DNA of 64,000 bases, taken from positions 176,064 through 240,063 of the forward strand of contig RHPI01002402.1 in NCBI GenBank assembly GCA_009103225.1. The letters are read 5' to 3'. Source of the stretch: Chlorokybus atmophyticus (Eukaryota; Streptophyta; Chlorokybophyceae; Chlorokybales; Chlorokybaceae). Of the stretch, positions 9,315-22,037 are shown one piece after another. The number at the start of each line of letters is the position of its first letter. Position 1 is the stretch's first letter. The position numbers were made by a program, and so were the translations under genes. Below the pieces are notes generated by a model. It was given only the letters and a program-made list of their open reading frames with translations, was not told the DNA's origin and ran no database searches.

Positions 9315-9420
9315 TCTCATGGTAGCGCATTTGCTACAGCCTAATGGTCGGAACCCCCTGATTGGTATCGAAAGCGTAACGTCGTGGGTTCGGCTCCCGT
9401 TGGGGGATAGAAACTCGGCC
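9315..9420 (+). repeat. tRNA-like SINE head (A and B boxes)
   Basis: A pol III A-box-like cagcctaatgg (9337-9347) is followed 40 nt later by a B-box-like ggttcggctcc (9387-9397). The cloverleaf is not complete, so it is not called a tRNA gene. A second A-box-like copy with similar flanks (tagcctagtgg, 9784-9794) lies 450 bp downstream. Confidence 0.45.
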
Positions 9421-10009
9421 GTAATTTGGAGGGATCCACAGGGAAATGAACGAAACATTCGGGCGACTTGCTCTAGGCCGAACGTGGGTTCGCAATCTGC
9501 GTCCGAGCTGAGATAACCTACGGCCGCGCGAAAGGCCCCGCCGCGATTGCAGGTCGCGTTGTTAGCCGGTGAGGGTGGCCGGTGCCAGACGGTCAGTCAA
9601 TGGGTTTCCGACTGATTGGATCGGATGCACGCCACAAGGCCGCGGGCGGTCATGATCGCGGTGACGCAAGCTAGTGTAAGGGCCTAACAGAAAGGGAACT
9701 TGGCGGGTTTAATTGGGGAGGATTGTAACGCATTTAATATAAATTGTCACAGACCTCACTCATTGTAGCGCTTTTGCTATCATAGCCTAGTGGTCAAAAC
9801 CCCCCTTTGTTACAATTGTGTACTCTGCTCTTTGCCCAGAATTTTGGTCGACGCCGGGCCCGCACCTTCGGGGGGTGGTCTGCCCCCATCACCCGTGGCC
9901 GCAATTGGGGCGAGCCTCAAGGGCGGCCTCACGCTTTTGCATGGGGTTGTCTGCTTGCTTAAGCTACCTTGCTGTACCAAGGTTAATTGCTTGGTTGGTG
10001 TTGATTAAT

Positions 10010-10236
10010 TGGCAAGGGCGACGGCCCAGCATTAGCGCACTTAGTGAGCATTAATGAACGGGATGGGGTGGACAATAACGAAAACGACCAAGTGGTAGGG
10101 TCGCAGCAGTTACAAGCCTCTGCTTCCGCTTCTCAACGTACAAAGCATCCTTTCGGCACTCAAATAAACCCACTACAGTGCCAACTTGTCAGTTCTCCGT
10201 ATAATCCGTGAAAAAGCATGCATGTGGTGTAACGGG
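10010..10236 (+). repeat. Dispersed repeat R2, copy a
   Basis: About 225 bp similar in the same orientation to 12610-12860, sharing cagcattagcgcac, gggtcgcagcagttacaagc and attctccgta. No gene seen. Probably another non-autonomous element. Confidence 0.65.
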
Positions 10237-10395
10237 AGCAATAATAGTAGGGCTATTATTGCTACTTAAATGACATATTCTGTGTAGATAAGTACATGTA
10301 AATGAATATTTATACCTCTTGTCTACGGTTCCTCGCTTATCAAAGCTTATTACATTTTATTATAGCCTTAATAAGTGTCAATGGGTGTAGAGCCG

Positions 10396-10458
10396 CATAT
10401 TTAAGCATATATAGGGTCGCATATCATACATGCGACCCTATATATAGGCTTAAATGTG
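10396..10458. repeat. Near-perfect palindrome (foldback element candidate)
   Basis: Arms of 27 and 29 nt (tatagggtcgcat / atgcgaccctata at the core, taagc / gcttaaa outside) around a 7-nt loop, in an AT-rich setting. Smaller hairpins flank it at 10244-10263 and about 10633-10655. Confidence 0.7.
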
Positions 10459-10699
10459 ATCACTATAGCCAGATATTGCGATAGATACCTTATGATTAAA
10501 TACCTTACCGTTGGATATCTGAGCTGCTATTGGCTCACGCTAAAATTCTGACGGCTACCCTATCTATAGGGATGACACCTGATTGCGAGTCCGATAACCA
10601 GACACATATATGTGATACATCCTTGATATATAAGGTCTCATCAACTAATGAGACCTCAATTCAGTTCTCTGCCATCTGCAGCGTCATGCTGCCGGCGGC

Positions 10700-12600
10700 G
10701 TGACAGGCTTGTCATCGGCGGTGTGGGTATTGGGGTAGAGGATTGAAGGGACGGCCGCCTTATATAGGCGCCGTGGTTGTTACATGTGATGTTGGCTTCT
10801 GCATGGTTCTGTGACCAACTGCTAACCGCTGTGCTGGCTTCAGCTGCGCTGGCAGGAGATGTGCTTGCGCTGCTACAACACTGCATGTGACATGGATGCT
10901 GACATTGGTGGGAAAGCCTTTGTATAAGGTGCATTGCGCTGAATGCGATCATGGACCATCGTGGTCCGTTGAGTTGTGATCGCTTATGCATCCTGGCAAA
11001 CAATGCGTGCAATCTGCAGCTTATTTGGTCCGACAAGAGGTGTTTACCACCCATGCATGCATTGGCTTGCTGCTGTCACAACCACCAATTCAGTGTGATG
11101 TCAACCACTCAGTGCCAGTCGATGCACCAATGAACACTGCGGCACTATCGCTTATGCTAGGGACCGCGGCGACGTATAGTCCACCCGTAGCATCTAACCA
11201 GCACAGCCGTCTGCAGATGGCATGCACACTCCTGCGTGAGCATGCAGTATGCCCATGAAAGGATGCGGCCACATATGCACACATGTGCAAGCGTAAGGCA
11301 ATTGTGCATGCAGACAGGCCATGCACACCCTAAACCGAACATACAAGTGGCATACACATACACCAACAGTGTATAAGACCACTACATGCACATACACATG
11401 CATGCACACTTACAAGTGTGCAAGGCTATTGGATGCACAAACACATGCATGCACATTAAACAATACACAAGGGCCAGACCGGCTAGGCAGGGGTTATCTA
11501 CAACAACAGGTAGTCAAGGAAGACCACTCACAACTCCACCAGCAGTAGCAAGATGTGGGAGGCGCCTACTCTTCAGCGCAGGCGTCAACCTTAAGGTAAA
11601 CCTCCAACCCTAACTAGAACACTTAGAAACGCCTCACACATGAGGGTAAGGAAGGCCCCTTGAACAGCTAAGCCAAGGACCCCATATACACAGCAAGTGA
11701 GCACCAAGCTAAGTCCAATTAAACCCCCCAACACCATGCTGGCCTAGCATGTTATATTCCTCCCTGTTGCCTTCCCACTTGGCCGCAGGTGAATTGAAAA
11801 GCCACCAACATCTTTTCGCCCACATTGTGCTGACACATCAAATTCTTTTGGCCATACATCGGACCCTAAGAGGCAATAGCATATGCCACTGGCATATACC
11901 ATGATGGTGTGACACATGTCACTTCAACCATGCTCATCAATTGCTGCTGTATCACACACAATACACCAGTGTGACACATGTCTCATCAACCCCATTTGTC
12001 TCATCAGCAATCAGCTGATGGCATGTACACTGATCAACTCCATACAAGCTCCTTATCAGTGCCTTGTACGTTTATTTTGCCCAAGGCTCAATACCACAAG
12101 GACTGAGTATATGAGCAAACCACTTAAGTACACCACACCATCAAGCAGTTGAACTCCCGTACAATCATGATGTAGACATCGCACTGCTATGACAGCTGAT
12201 AGCGATCGTGCCTTGCCTGTCAAGCGTGACACTTGCTATGCGCTTTGCAATCTTTGCGGTCTGTGGGTGGTATTCACGTAGCATAGCTTTGCCCCCTCTT
12301 CCATGAGCTCACCACCCACTAATCTCCTCTGCGGTGGTTCAAGTATAATGCACACTTGTTGTGCAAGCGGATTTGCGCTCTTTGTCAGCTTCTGCATGAT
12401 GATGTGACCGACTTCTAACTGCTGTTCTTGCAATTGATTTGCTTGCAAACTACCAACTAATGTATGGGACGGCTATTTTTGGAATTTCCTGCAGCCCTTT
12501 GCACCACACAATCTACGCGGCTCTTACAAGCCCTACAGTAGGTCTGTGTGTCTGCTTGCGTTGATTTACGGTTATTAAATCGTTGGCTGGGCTTTTGCTC
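10700..12600. other. No gene recognised; CA/TG-rich low-complexity sequence
   Basis: Only short, unsupported frames. About 11320-11460 is rich in acatgcaca-type repeats. Confidence 0.5.
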
Positions 12601-12609
12601 GCTGCATTG

Positions 12610-12860
12610 CAAAGGCAGGGGCCAGCATTAGCGCACTTTTTGAGCGCTAGGGTACGGGATGGAGGGGGTCACCTACGGTGGATTACGCCAAAGACGCTCA
12701 AGTGTTGGGGTCGCAGCAGTTACAAGCCTCTTCCTGTGCTTCTCAACGCGAGAAAAACGCAGCATACAAGCAGAGCGTCTTTTTGACGATCAAGCAAACC
12801 CATTACAGTATCAAATTGCCAATTCTCCGTAACATCCGTGACAAACGTCCATGTGATGTC
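12610..12860 (+). repeat. Dispersed repeat R2, copy b
   Basis: Second copy of R2 (see 10010-10236), diverged by substitutions and small indels. Confidence 0.65.
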
Positions 12861-12899
12861 CCTTAGGTGGCACTTGAAAATATGATGTTAGCTAAGCTA

Positions 12900-15800
12900 T
12901 AGCATCACCTGCAATGATGCTTTTAAGCGGTTTAAACAGCATGCACAGCGTTGTCAATGTTATACGGTGATTGACCACGGACTGAGGGATTGACGGGTGC
13001 CTGACCGTGCCTGAAATGTTGCATTTGGATTGTTGGGTCTGCCGTCGGCTATTGTGGACTGTTGTTGACGGCCAATCGACGGTCGACAGTACAAGCAACG
13101 ATAGCCTGCGTGAAGTGGCAAGCATGTGATTTTGAAATGACGGCCGACCGTTGATCGTAACCTGGCCGTCGCGGCGGCCTGCCTGTTGTGGCAAGCAGGT
13201 CGCCTTCTAGTGGCTTGTGGTGCCGGCCGACTGTCGGTCGTCACCTAACTATAGCAGGTCATGCGTGGCCGCGATCTTGTAGCGATAAGCAGGTGACCAG
13301 CAGTTCCTACTTGTCGCTGCGTATTGTCGGCAAATCGTGACTTTTATACGATGTATTTAATGCACCATTGTTATGGTACGATGCTATTATTGTGACGATG
13401 GCATAATCGTACCATTGTGCTGGTACGATTGTGCCATCGTGTCGTCGGCAGCAATTCAAACGCTTTACGGCTTAATTTAAATTAACACGTGAGTGACTTG
13501 TGAGCGTTGTGCAGCGCTGCAGTTGCGGCGGAGGTGGCGGCGGCGGCAATGGCCAACAGTAGGTGAGCTTGCGGTATGTTATAACGTTGTGTTGTGCGCA
13601 ACAGCGCAGGCAGCCTAACCACCCTTTGTACCATAGGGCGGCCAGGCCAGGCTAGGCGGCGGCGGCGGTGATACATGGCAAGCGACAGCATGTAGGTGTG
13701 TATGTTATTGTTGATTGCGCTTGTTTTATTGCCTTAACCGCCTTTTGTGCTTTACAGAAGCGGCGGCGGACAAGGAACAGCGGCGGCGGAGCTGCCAGCT
13801 CAAGTGGCGGGCGGTGCAAGAGCGGCAGCTTACGATAAGGGTAGTAGTACTATAAGTAGTAGCTTTGTTGTACTAGCAGTAGTAGTGGTGATAGCTCAGT
13901 GGAGTTTACATTGTAGCATAGAAACTTTTATCAACATTTTCAATTGGTTATTTATCACCATCTTGCACAGTTGACGACAATCATTGTATGATACATGATC
14001 ATGACCAAGCGGTCACCGCTTGCTAGTACGGTACAAACAGGTACCTTTGACGGTACACAATAATAATGGCCGATACATTGAAGGTACCATCAAGTACATG
14101 TCAGGCATAGTCAGTCAGTGTACGGTCGCCGGTACCTGATTATTATACTGATTTAGTTAGTTACTTGTCAGTTAGGTCAAGTCTCTTTTGCTTGACTGAT
14201 GGGTATTTGACAGGTACCTGTCAATTGGGGTCAGACCCCATAAAGGCCGCCGACTGATGGTGACGGCCATTATGCTCAGATTCATGTATCGAGATTACCG
14301 GTGGACTAAGCCACAACAGTTCAAATGAGTATCCTCAGGTGCACGGCCGTTGCTAACATATAGTCGGCCGGTAGGGGAAACATTTTGCAACGAGATGGCA
14401 AATGCAGCAAGGGCTACCCCGCTGGAGATGGACATGGGGCACAGAGGTATACACAACTGGGGCATTTCACCAATTGAACATGTTCTTATGGGCCAGATGA
14501 CAGCGGACGAGTGTTACCAGGTGGCTCGCTGTAACGGTTCCAGTAAGCACCGTTGAATACAAATACTGCAAACACACATTCTTGAGCTTCACCAAAAAGA
14601 AATAGTGCACGACATTCATGCCCTGCATAATTTAAAGCTTAAAAAGCTGTTGCAGTGCGTGCTCGTCAAATGCGATTACCTGTGGCGGGGAATGAGTATG
14701 TGTCTGTGCGTATGTTTCACTATCGTGACTAAGTATGCAGACTCCGCTTCCTGCAAGATCAAATGTGCGCGGGTCGTTTTCACATGGCTGACTTGCATAA
14801 GTACAGGACCTCTGTCGTATGCTCGATTTGCTATGGAAGTCTAAATCAGCCTCACGCTAGAGAAAGCCAAGGACATAGAAGGATCCCGAGCTCGGGTGAA
14901 GCGCATACCCGACCGCACGACACAGGGGTGCACTGTTGCTCGTGACTTGTGCACTTCCTTACCAAGCTGTGGATTTTTTTATGTTTGCACACTGCTCTGG
15001 TAGCTAAATAAGTGCGAGCCACCATCCCACAACCCTTGCAGCGAACTTCAAATTTGCAAAGACGCGCGGGTAATATGAAAATTTGACGCCACCTTGGAAA
15101 GTCCCGTGCAACCGTTCGTCACTGGCAACGACAACATCAGACCAACAGCAAAATGAGTTCAAGTGTGCTTGCAGTACACATCCATAAGCTTGTGCACCCG
15201 ATAATGCTACATGTCATGTTGTGTGATTATAGCATTGCTGATTTGCAAATCTTGCAGCCAGTGAAAGCAGATTTGTCCGTGTGTATGCCAGTAGTACGTA
15301 AAGGCATTGTCACGCCCATAGAGCAGGCAAAAGTCATTCTCTGTCCTTTAATTATGTGGTAAGTAAGAAGAGACCAAGTGGGGACCCACACTACGCAAGC
15401 GTGTGTAGTGCTTGTGGGTGTGCTCTCATGTAGGTCTGCTCTAGAGCCTGTGCGGCCTTGAGCATGATGAACTACACAAGGCATGATGGCAATCACAAGG
15501 CTGATCATAGCCGATGAGACATCATGTGATGTACAGAGACATATGTGTGCATATGTCCGCATGTGTATGCATGTGTTTGCATATGTGTGCACATGTACGC
15601 ATATGAGTGCATATGCGTGCATGAGAGGTATGTACTAGATGTATGCATGTATATGCATGCATGCGCATATGTGTGCATATGCGCGCATATGTATGCATAA
15701 GGATGCATATGTATGCATGAGTATGATGTCCTAGGCTGATGTGACCAGCCTAGGGACGTTTACAATGTCCGAGGCTGATGTGTGATCAGTCTTGGGCGTT

Positions 15801-16600
15801 GAAAGAGGTCCAAGGGCTGATGTGGCAGCCCTAGAAGTGAGTTGTGGTCAACGCAGCCATGACAAGGCATGTAGCCTTGGACTTGGATGTTCGAGGTCGG
15901 AGAGCAGCAAAGAGAGGGTATATGAACGGCCTCAACATGTGTTGAGGCAGCTCAGCATGTGCATACTCGACTCTTGTGTGTGGGGTGCCTAGTTTAGTTG
16001 TTCAAGGGGCTCTCCCTCTCATCCCATGTGGGGTGTGATGTCCGTGGCAGCTTTGCACATGTGTGTGAGGTGTGCTTGAGTGTGTGAGTGTGTGGGAGCT
16101 GAGTAGAAAGGTTGGTGTCATCCTCTCCTTCCTTGGTGCGGTGCTGTGACTTCCTCTGCAAGGTACTGCACCAGTGACGCTGCTAGGGCTTCCAGTAGTA
16201 AGTCCTTGTGCTTGTGCATAAGTTCGCCAAGCCGCCCAGCAAGTAAGTGAGTGGTATCGTTACAGGCATACAGGATTTTGCAAAAGCTCAGGAACTCAGT
16301 CGACACCATATAGGACTATTGTAGCCTTGGGTGCAAGCTGTAATGGCAAAAGTGTTGTCTACAGTCATTGATCGCATTACCCAACACTAACTGACAAAAT
16401 TTCAAGACGGATTCTGTGGCTTAAGCTGCAGTGAACGAGCTAAAACGCCACTTCATACGTACAGAAGTAGGTAAGTGTGCAGGCACTTCTGTTGTTGTGT
16501 GCAAGGCGTTCTATTTGCAGCTCATACATGCAGAATTGCACACTAATACTTCGGCTCTCAAGTAACAGCTGGCAGGATTGTACTATGCCACACACGGTAC
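12900..16600. other. No gene recognised; simple repeats and hairpins
   Basis: Short frames only. Notable sequence is tggtacgat repetition at 13370-13445, ggtacc-rich sequence at 14020-14220 and an alternating purine-pyrimidine tract (catatgtgtg type) at 15540-15720. Confidence 0.5.
15724..15836. repeat. Three tandem hairpin units
   Basis: Three successive units begin gtcc(t/g/a)agg(g)ctgatgtg and fold on themselves, the first as gtcctaggctg / cagcctagggac. The later units are degenerate. Spacing is about 40-50 bp. Confidence 0.6.
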
Positions 16601-16639
16601 AACTCCTAACATGACTTTGTGACTTCATCATTTAGCTTG

Positions 16640-18092
16640 GCTGTGCGTCTACCTCATTTGTACCTGACCATCAGATTGCACAAGACGCCACCAGCACTGC
16701 GCTTCATTGCAACAGCCTACAAAACCACTTTGCCAATTGCTAGTGCCTGGTTGACGAGGTTTTACAATGCTTTGACTGACGTGGTTGGATGTCTTGTGGC
16801 AGGATGCTGTAGGCCTACCAGCAGCAAAAGTTAGTTGGATCATTAACGATTCAATGATGTTTGAAAGGCTGCAGCATCACATCAACACCACAAGGTCATG
16901 CAACGACAAGCTTAATCTCTCAAAAAAACTACACACTTTCGACTTCACCACACTCTACACCAAGCTACAGCACCAAGACCTCACCAACCGTATGTGCGGC
17001 ATGGTGGACAAAGTGTTTGCCAAGGTGCACTCTCTTCATAGAGCGACACACCTCCACATCAACGTCCTCGAGGGAGAAGTCAACCACAAATGGGTTTGTG
17101 GCATATAAGTCACTTACACAGACTACATGACATGCAAAAGTTTTTGTTGGCTAACTTGTTGGTGCAAACAAGTGCAGACAGCGTGTACAGGCAACAGATT
17201 GGAATTCCTATGGAAAATTTAGCAGGGGCTAACTAGGCCAATAACACGCTCCTTACATATGAGCTTGACCTTATAAAAAGATTGAAGACATACAATGACC
17301 CCCTGCTATTGCAATGCTATGCTTTGTGCATTCTGCGCTATGTGGATGATCTTTTTGTGGCTGGGGTGCCTGAGTTCCAGCAAGCATTGTACTTGTCACC
17401 ATAGCGCTAGCAGAAGGGCATTTACCCACAGACAATGCTCACTATCGTACAATCTGCCACATGTGCTTCTGTGCCTTTCTTGGATTTATGTGTCTTTTAG
17501 ACGAAGGATATAGGCCTTCGCAAAAAGGTGTACAACAAAAGATGTGACCCGGCCTATGTGGATATCCCCGTGCAAAGGGCACCTCACCCTCATTGCAACA
17601 TTGCACGAACAACCAAACAGGGAGTGGTCGTGTCGCAGTGCATCGCTTCTACGCATTTGTACATACCGCTCCCATTTTCTATTAGAGATGGTGCTGTTGT
17701 GTGTGTGGGAAGGGGGNNNNNNNNNNNNNNNNNNNNNNNNNNNNNNNNNNNNNNNNNNNNNNNNNNNNNNNNNNNNNNNNNNNNNNNNNNNNNNNNNNNN
17801 NNNNNNNNNNNNNNNNNNNNNNNNNNNNNNNNNNNNNNNNNNNNNNNNNNNNNNNNNNNNNNNNNNNNNNNNNNNNNNNNNNNNNNNNNNNNNNNNNNNN
17901 NNNNNNNNNNNNNNNAAGGATGGCTGCGGGGGCATGATCCGAGAAGGCCATATTAAGAAGCAGTTGTTGTCAAGGTTCCAAGGGAAGCTGTGGAGTATGC
18001 CAGGCATGGCATACGACACGGAAAAAAAGCAGTTGTACAACATGGTGTTACACATGTTGGAGAAGGCAGCAATGCTGACGAGCACATGGTGA
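16640..18092 (+). pseudogene. Penelope-like reverse transcriptase, broken
   Basis: Fragments of one RT in several frames. An N-terminal RLHKTPPALRFIATAYKTTL segment is followed by WLTRFYNAL, VSWIINDS and FERLQ, then LHTFDFTTLYTKLQHQDL (finger/palm start), IGIPMENLAG, TYELDLIKRL and the catalytic box LRYVDDLFVAG (about 17335-17365). A C-terminal part (DIPVQRAPHPHCNIA, RICTYRSHF) runs into the gap and resumes as GHIKKQLLSRFQ. The LHKTP and FDFTTLYT signatures are those of Penelope-like and related RTs. Stops and frame changes show it is dead. The GIY-YIG nuclease of canonical Penelope elements is not seen. Confidence 0.7.
17717..17915. other. Assembly gap
   Basis: A run of N inside the Penelope-like fragment. 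Confidence 1.
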
Positions 18093-18386
18093 TGGAAGCG
18101 AGCCAACATTCCAACAAGCAGCACACAACAACGACAACAGGTAAGAACAGGTAAGTGATAGGTAAGTGAGTGTGGGGAGCACATTCACACTGCCCGCATA
18201 CATGTCGAGTCAATGCTCACTGCAATTCCTTATACACAACGAAAATGCCCATTCGCAAGGCGCGTACTAACTACTACCATAATTACAGCCCGGTGTGAGT
18301 GACTGACGCGCAGGGGATAAGAGCGCGGGCAGCCGCTCAAACCCTCGGGGGTTTTAGCAGTCGCACACGTCGTCGTCGTCGTCTTG

Positions 18387-18642
18387 GGTGGCGGCGGCGT
18401 GGATGGCTAACTTCTCCCTTCTTCTCCCCCGCGGTGGTCTGCAGGTGCTTCCTTTACTGCTTGCTGCTACCCCTTCCCCCTTCCCTTTGCCCACACTCCT
18501 CCCCCGGTCGATAGCTAGTGCACTTAGCTATAGCCTAGTGGGGCCCCCCACCCCTTGTTTTTGCCTTGCTTGTGCTGTTTTATCAAGCTTTGCTTTGTTG
18601 TGCTGGCTTGCTTGACTGATTGGCCCCAATCCATCTGTTGTG
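18387..18642 (+). repeat. Dispersed repeat R1, copy b
   Basis: Second copy of R1 (see 9015-9285). It starts after a short cgt microsatellite (18367-18381) just downstream of the Penelope-like fragment and includes a tagcctagtgg A-box-like string. Confidence 0.7.
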
Positions 18643-19302
18643 TACTATACTCTTGCTGTGCTGCCTACGTGTGCTATCTACTTGCATTGCTCTATGTGCA
18701 TATATACCAATCTATGCTACATGACATTGGCACAAACTGCTTTATGCATATCCTGTACCAGATGAAACATTGACTGATGCTCATGGTGGCAACTAGACCA
18801 TTGCAAGTAGTGTTTCGTCACACTGTGCGTGTCTACTCGGTAGCCTAGATATGCACAGTGCAAAACACTGTCACAACGGATCAATGGTGGTGATGCAGTG
18901 TCCGGCACATACAGGCGTTGGGTTTGTAACTTGTGCTGCTGCGAGTGGTTGTGTGCTAATACTTGACGGAATAGGCTTGATCACTTTATTTATGCTCAGT
19001 GATGAAAGGCGCCAACGTAACGACTAAAGGTGCGCAATTGTTTAAGGGCATGGTGTGCTGGCAATTGACAATTTGATATGGCAGCAGCCAAGCAGCTAGT
19101 TGCAGTGTTGCATTAATGACGCCTGCAAGCAAACATGTAAACACCATCTGTGCAATAGCAAACCGAGACACCCAATCACAACAGGGACGAAAGAATGCAA
19201 GTTACCCAATGTAGGGACCTCTGTATGCAGACACAACACAGTTACCAGCATTTCTTTACAAGCGTCGTTGACAACCATCAGCGAGACTGCTGCAGCAATC
19301 CA
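18643..19302. other. Intergenic region with ArfGAP 3' flank
   Basis: No gene seen. Minus-strand TGTAA at 19260-19256, 43 nt past the ArfGAP stop, is the likely polyadenylation signal. Confidence 0.5.
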
Positions 19303-22037
19303 TTACCGGAAACCACCTTCAGTCCACTCAGCATCTCCACCCCCATCGTTCCAAGTGTCCCAGTTGTCCTGCTTGCGAGTAGAAGGTGCAGCTGCTGCCT
19401 TGGCTGCAGGTTTGGGCGCGGGTGGCTTGTACTCATCTGCACCATCATCCCAACCAGCCCAGCCAGCATCACTTCTGCCAGCATTACTGGACACCTTTGC
19501 TGGCGGCTGCTCCCTTACTGGAGACCGAGCCGAGTTGCCCCACTCGCCACTACGGTTCTGAGGTTCCTCCCAGTCGTTGTCCCAGCCTCCTGCATGGCCA
19601 TTGCGTTCAATGGGAGAGCTGTCACCTATGGCAGAGTACTGCTGCTGGTCTCCGGACAGGCCACGAGGTAGGCCACCGCGTTCCCCCACAGCACTGTTGA
19701 CCTGCTCAAGCCCCTTGGACACCAAAGAGGTTAAGCTTCGCCAACCTGCAGTGCCTAGCTCCTTCCCTTGAGCTGCGATGCCCATGACCCGTTGATCATA
19801 CCCGCCCTCCTTCATCCGTTCCGACACAGTGCGCGTTCCCTCTCGAACGGCGGATGCCGCCACACCCGCAGCAGAAGACGCCACAACTGTCAACTTGCTT
19901 ACGCCCTGCAGCGCGGCACAACCATCAGCAAAGACCTGGCATATATTTGACACAAACTGGCATGCTGTACCGTTTGCAGTAGTGCCCAAGGGTCATCCAG
20001 CTTTGCATTATTGTTCTGTGGCCGGGAAGCAGGGCCTGGATTCGAGCCAAAGCCGACATACTTCCCCCCTTGGCTGGGCGGCACGCCATCAGGCTTGCTG
20101 GCATTCTCGTTCATCTTGCGTGAAAAGAAGGCATCCTTGTTGTTGGCAGAATTCTGCAACTGCTCCCGGGAATAATTGCCACTGCCTTGGGAGGAAAGCC
20201 CAGCGGACGAGTGCGACCTATTGCCCATGTTGCTGCTGCCAGCAGTGTTGCGAGCCACATCAGAGTCGGAGTGACTGCTGCCGCCCCAGCCACCACCCCA
20301 ATCATCATCATTAAAGCCTTTGCTTCGCTGGGACACCAACCCATTTGCTACTGGTGCGCGGCCTGCGCAACAAGATTTCCATCTCCTTTCAATGCAACAT
20401 AAACGGCTGTGCTCTACATGTTGCAGCGAGGGCTGCTGCAGCAGTTGCTGCTCCTGGTGTCTACAAGGGGAAGTTCCGCGACATGCCTTGCACATACCAG
20501 GAGGTGAGGCGATGGAAGTGAGCTGTGGGCGAGGTACAGACGAGGGCGGTGGGGGAGTGTAGTTGCGACCCTCAGCAGCAGCTGAGATCTTTTCGCGGAA
20601 AAAGCCAGCAGCTTGTGTGTTGTACTTTATCTGAGTGCAGCACTCGTAAGCGTAAGGTTCAAGGTCAAGCAACGAATGCAACTAGTGGCATGTAGCATGC
20701 AGAGTAATGTTCGCCATCAGTACAATAAGCACGACACAATAATCCAGAAGCTACGCTGTACTCAGCAGTCATTGGCATGCAGGCACACAGTACGAAGTAG
20801 CATTGCGAGCAGATTGCAGCTTCAATTACAGACACATGAGGTGAAGCACATGCAAATGCTCGGCTATGCTATGTGATCGCACAGCATGCTCGACTTGGTT
20901 TGGCTGGCATAACCCAGTACCTTGATCTCGGTCTCTTTTGGAACGCCATATGCATCCAAGAAGGCATTGAAGGCCTTGTTACCACCCAACTGCATCTTTT
21001 TCAGCTGCAACGGTGCCCAAGCGTCCATTGTAACACTACGAACAAATGAAATGTGCACTCCCAACCCTCGGTGCTGCACACAAATGAGGCGCAGTCAGCT
21101 CCAAGTAACAAGGTAAGGGCAGTCATGCGTAACAGCACTAGCAATCTTCATGCAAGATGCAAGGTCTTTTATTACAGTTGTAACAGAAAGCCCTTGCCGC
21201 CTGCAGCAGGTGAAATGTGTCACCAACCCTTAGTCCAAGTGCAGGAGTATGCGAGGACACTGGACACAGTACGTAACAGTTGTATTGTTCGAACCGACAT
21301 TTTCTGACTGTTGTAGATTTGCTTGGATCAAAGCAGCACACGCTGGGCAACTTTGGGAAGCTTATGCTAACCAACACGCTGCCAGCTTTGATGTACACTG
21401 CAACACTGCTAGCAGTGGAGTGGGATGGTGTCAGCACTTCTGGCAGGTCAGCAAGAACTGGCCCAGCTTCCCCGCTCCAACAGACTCAACTGCTCGCATT
21501 CGAGACCTAACCTTCGGCCAGGCAGGACGTCAATACCCATGGCGACCTCTGCTCGACTCCACAGCTAGCGGCCAAGCGACTGTGTGTACCGGGTAGTATG
21601 CGTGTTGCTTGGCGAGCAACTCGGGCCGATCAAGTGAATGACTTGACGTGAAGGCATCGGTTACATACTGTGGTGTCAGCAAGATACCACAAATGAGCTG
21701 CGCTAAGGGTTGAAGCTGCTATTACACCAAAAAGGCTCGTTCAGGCCCATGAACAGACTGAAGCTGCGCTTTTGCAAACAAAGTTGAAACAAGGGCAAAT
21801 TGTCTGCATTGCAGCTGTAATGGAAGTGTTACCCAACAAATCAAGCAGTGATTGGAGTGCTACCGCTTGATGCCGCAACTCAAAGGGTATCACCTGGCCA
21901 GAGCACTCCAAGCACATAAAGATGCCGTAAGACACGGACGCCCATTGCGGGTTCTTGGTGGAACAGTCCACGCAGACGCGGTTGTCTGCCGCGGCCTGCA
22001 GCTCCCTGAGCACAGCTGCGGCGGCGGGGGACGCCAT
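19303..22037 (-). CDS. ARFGAP1-type Arf GTPase-activating protein (AGD6/AGD7-like)
   Basis: Accelerates GTP hydrolysis on Arf GTPases during COPI vesicle formation at the Golgi. Five exons (22037-21894, 21073-20921, 20630-20498, 20362-19971, 19935-19303), all GT-AG with matching phases, give about 484 residues, close to plant AGD6/AGD7. Exon 1 holds the zinc finger C22-x2-C25-x16-C42-x2-C45. Exon 2 begins [17 protein letters not shown] with the arginine finger. The GAP domain ends in exon 3 ([14 protein letters not shown] ... AEGR). The C-terminal half is rich in G, S and N with tryptophan motifs ([29 protein letters not shown]) like the curvature-sensing and coat-binding tails of the family. 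It is divergent from the ARG1-type gene. Confidence 0.93.

Noticed and set aside
9337-9397. Possible tRNA gene
   Set aside because: A and B box strings are present but the acceptor stem and anticodon arm do not pair convincingly; SINE head is the better call.
11320-11460. CRISPR-like repetition
   Set aside because: Short acatgcac repeats have no constant repeat-spacer pattern, and the genome is eukaryotic.
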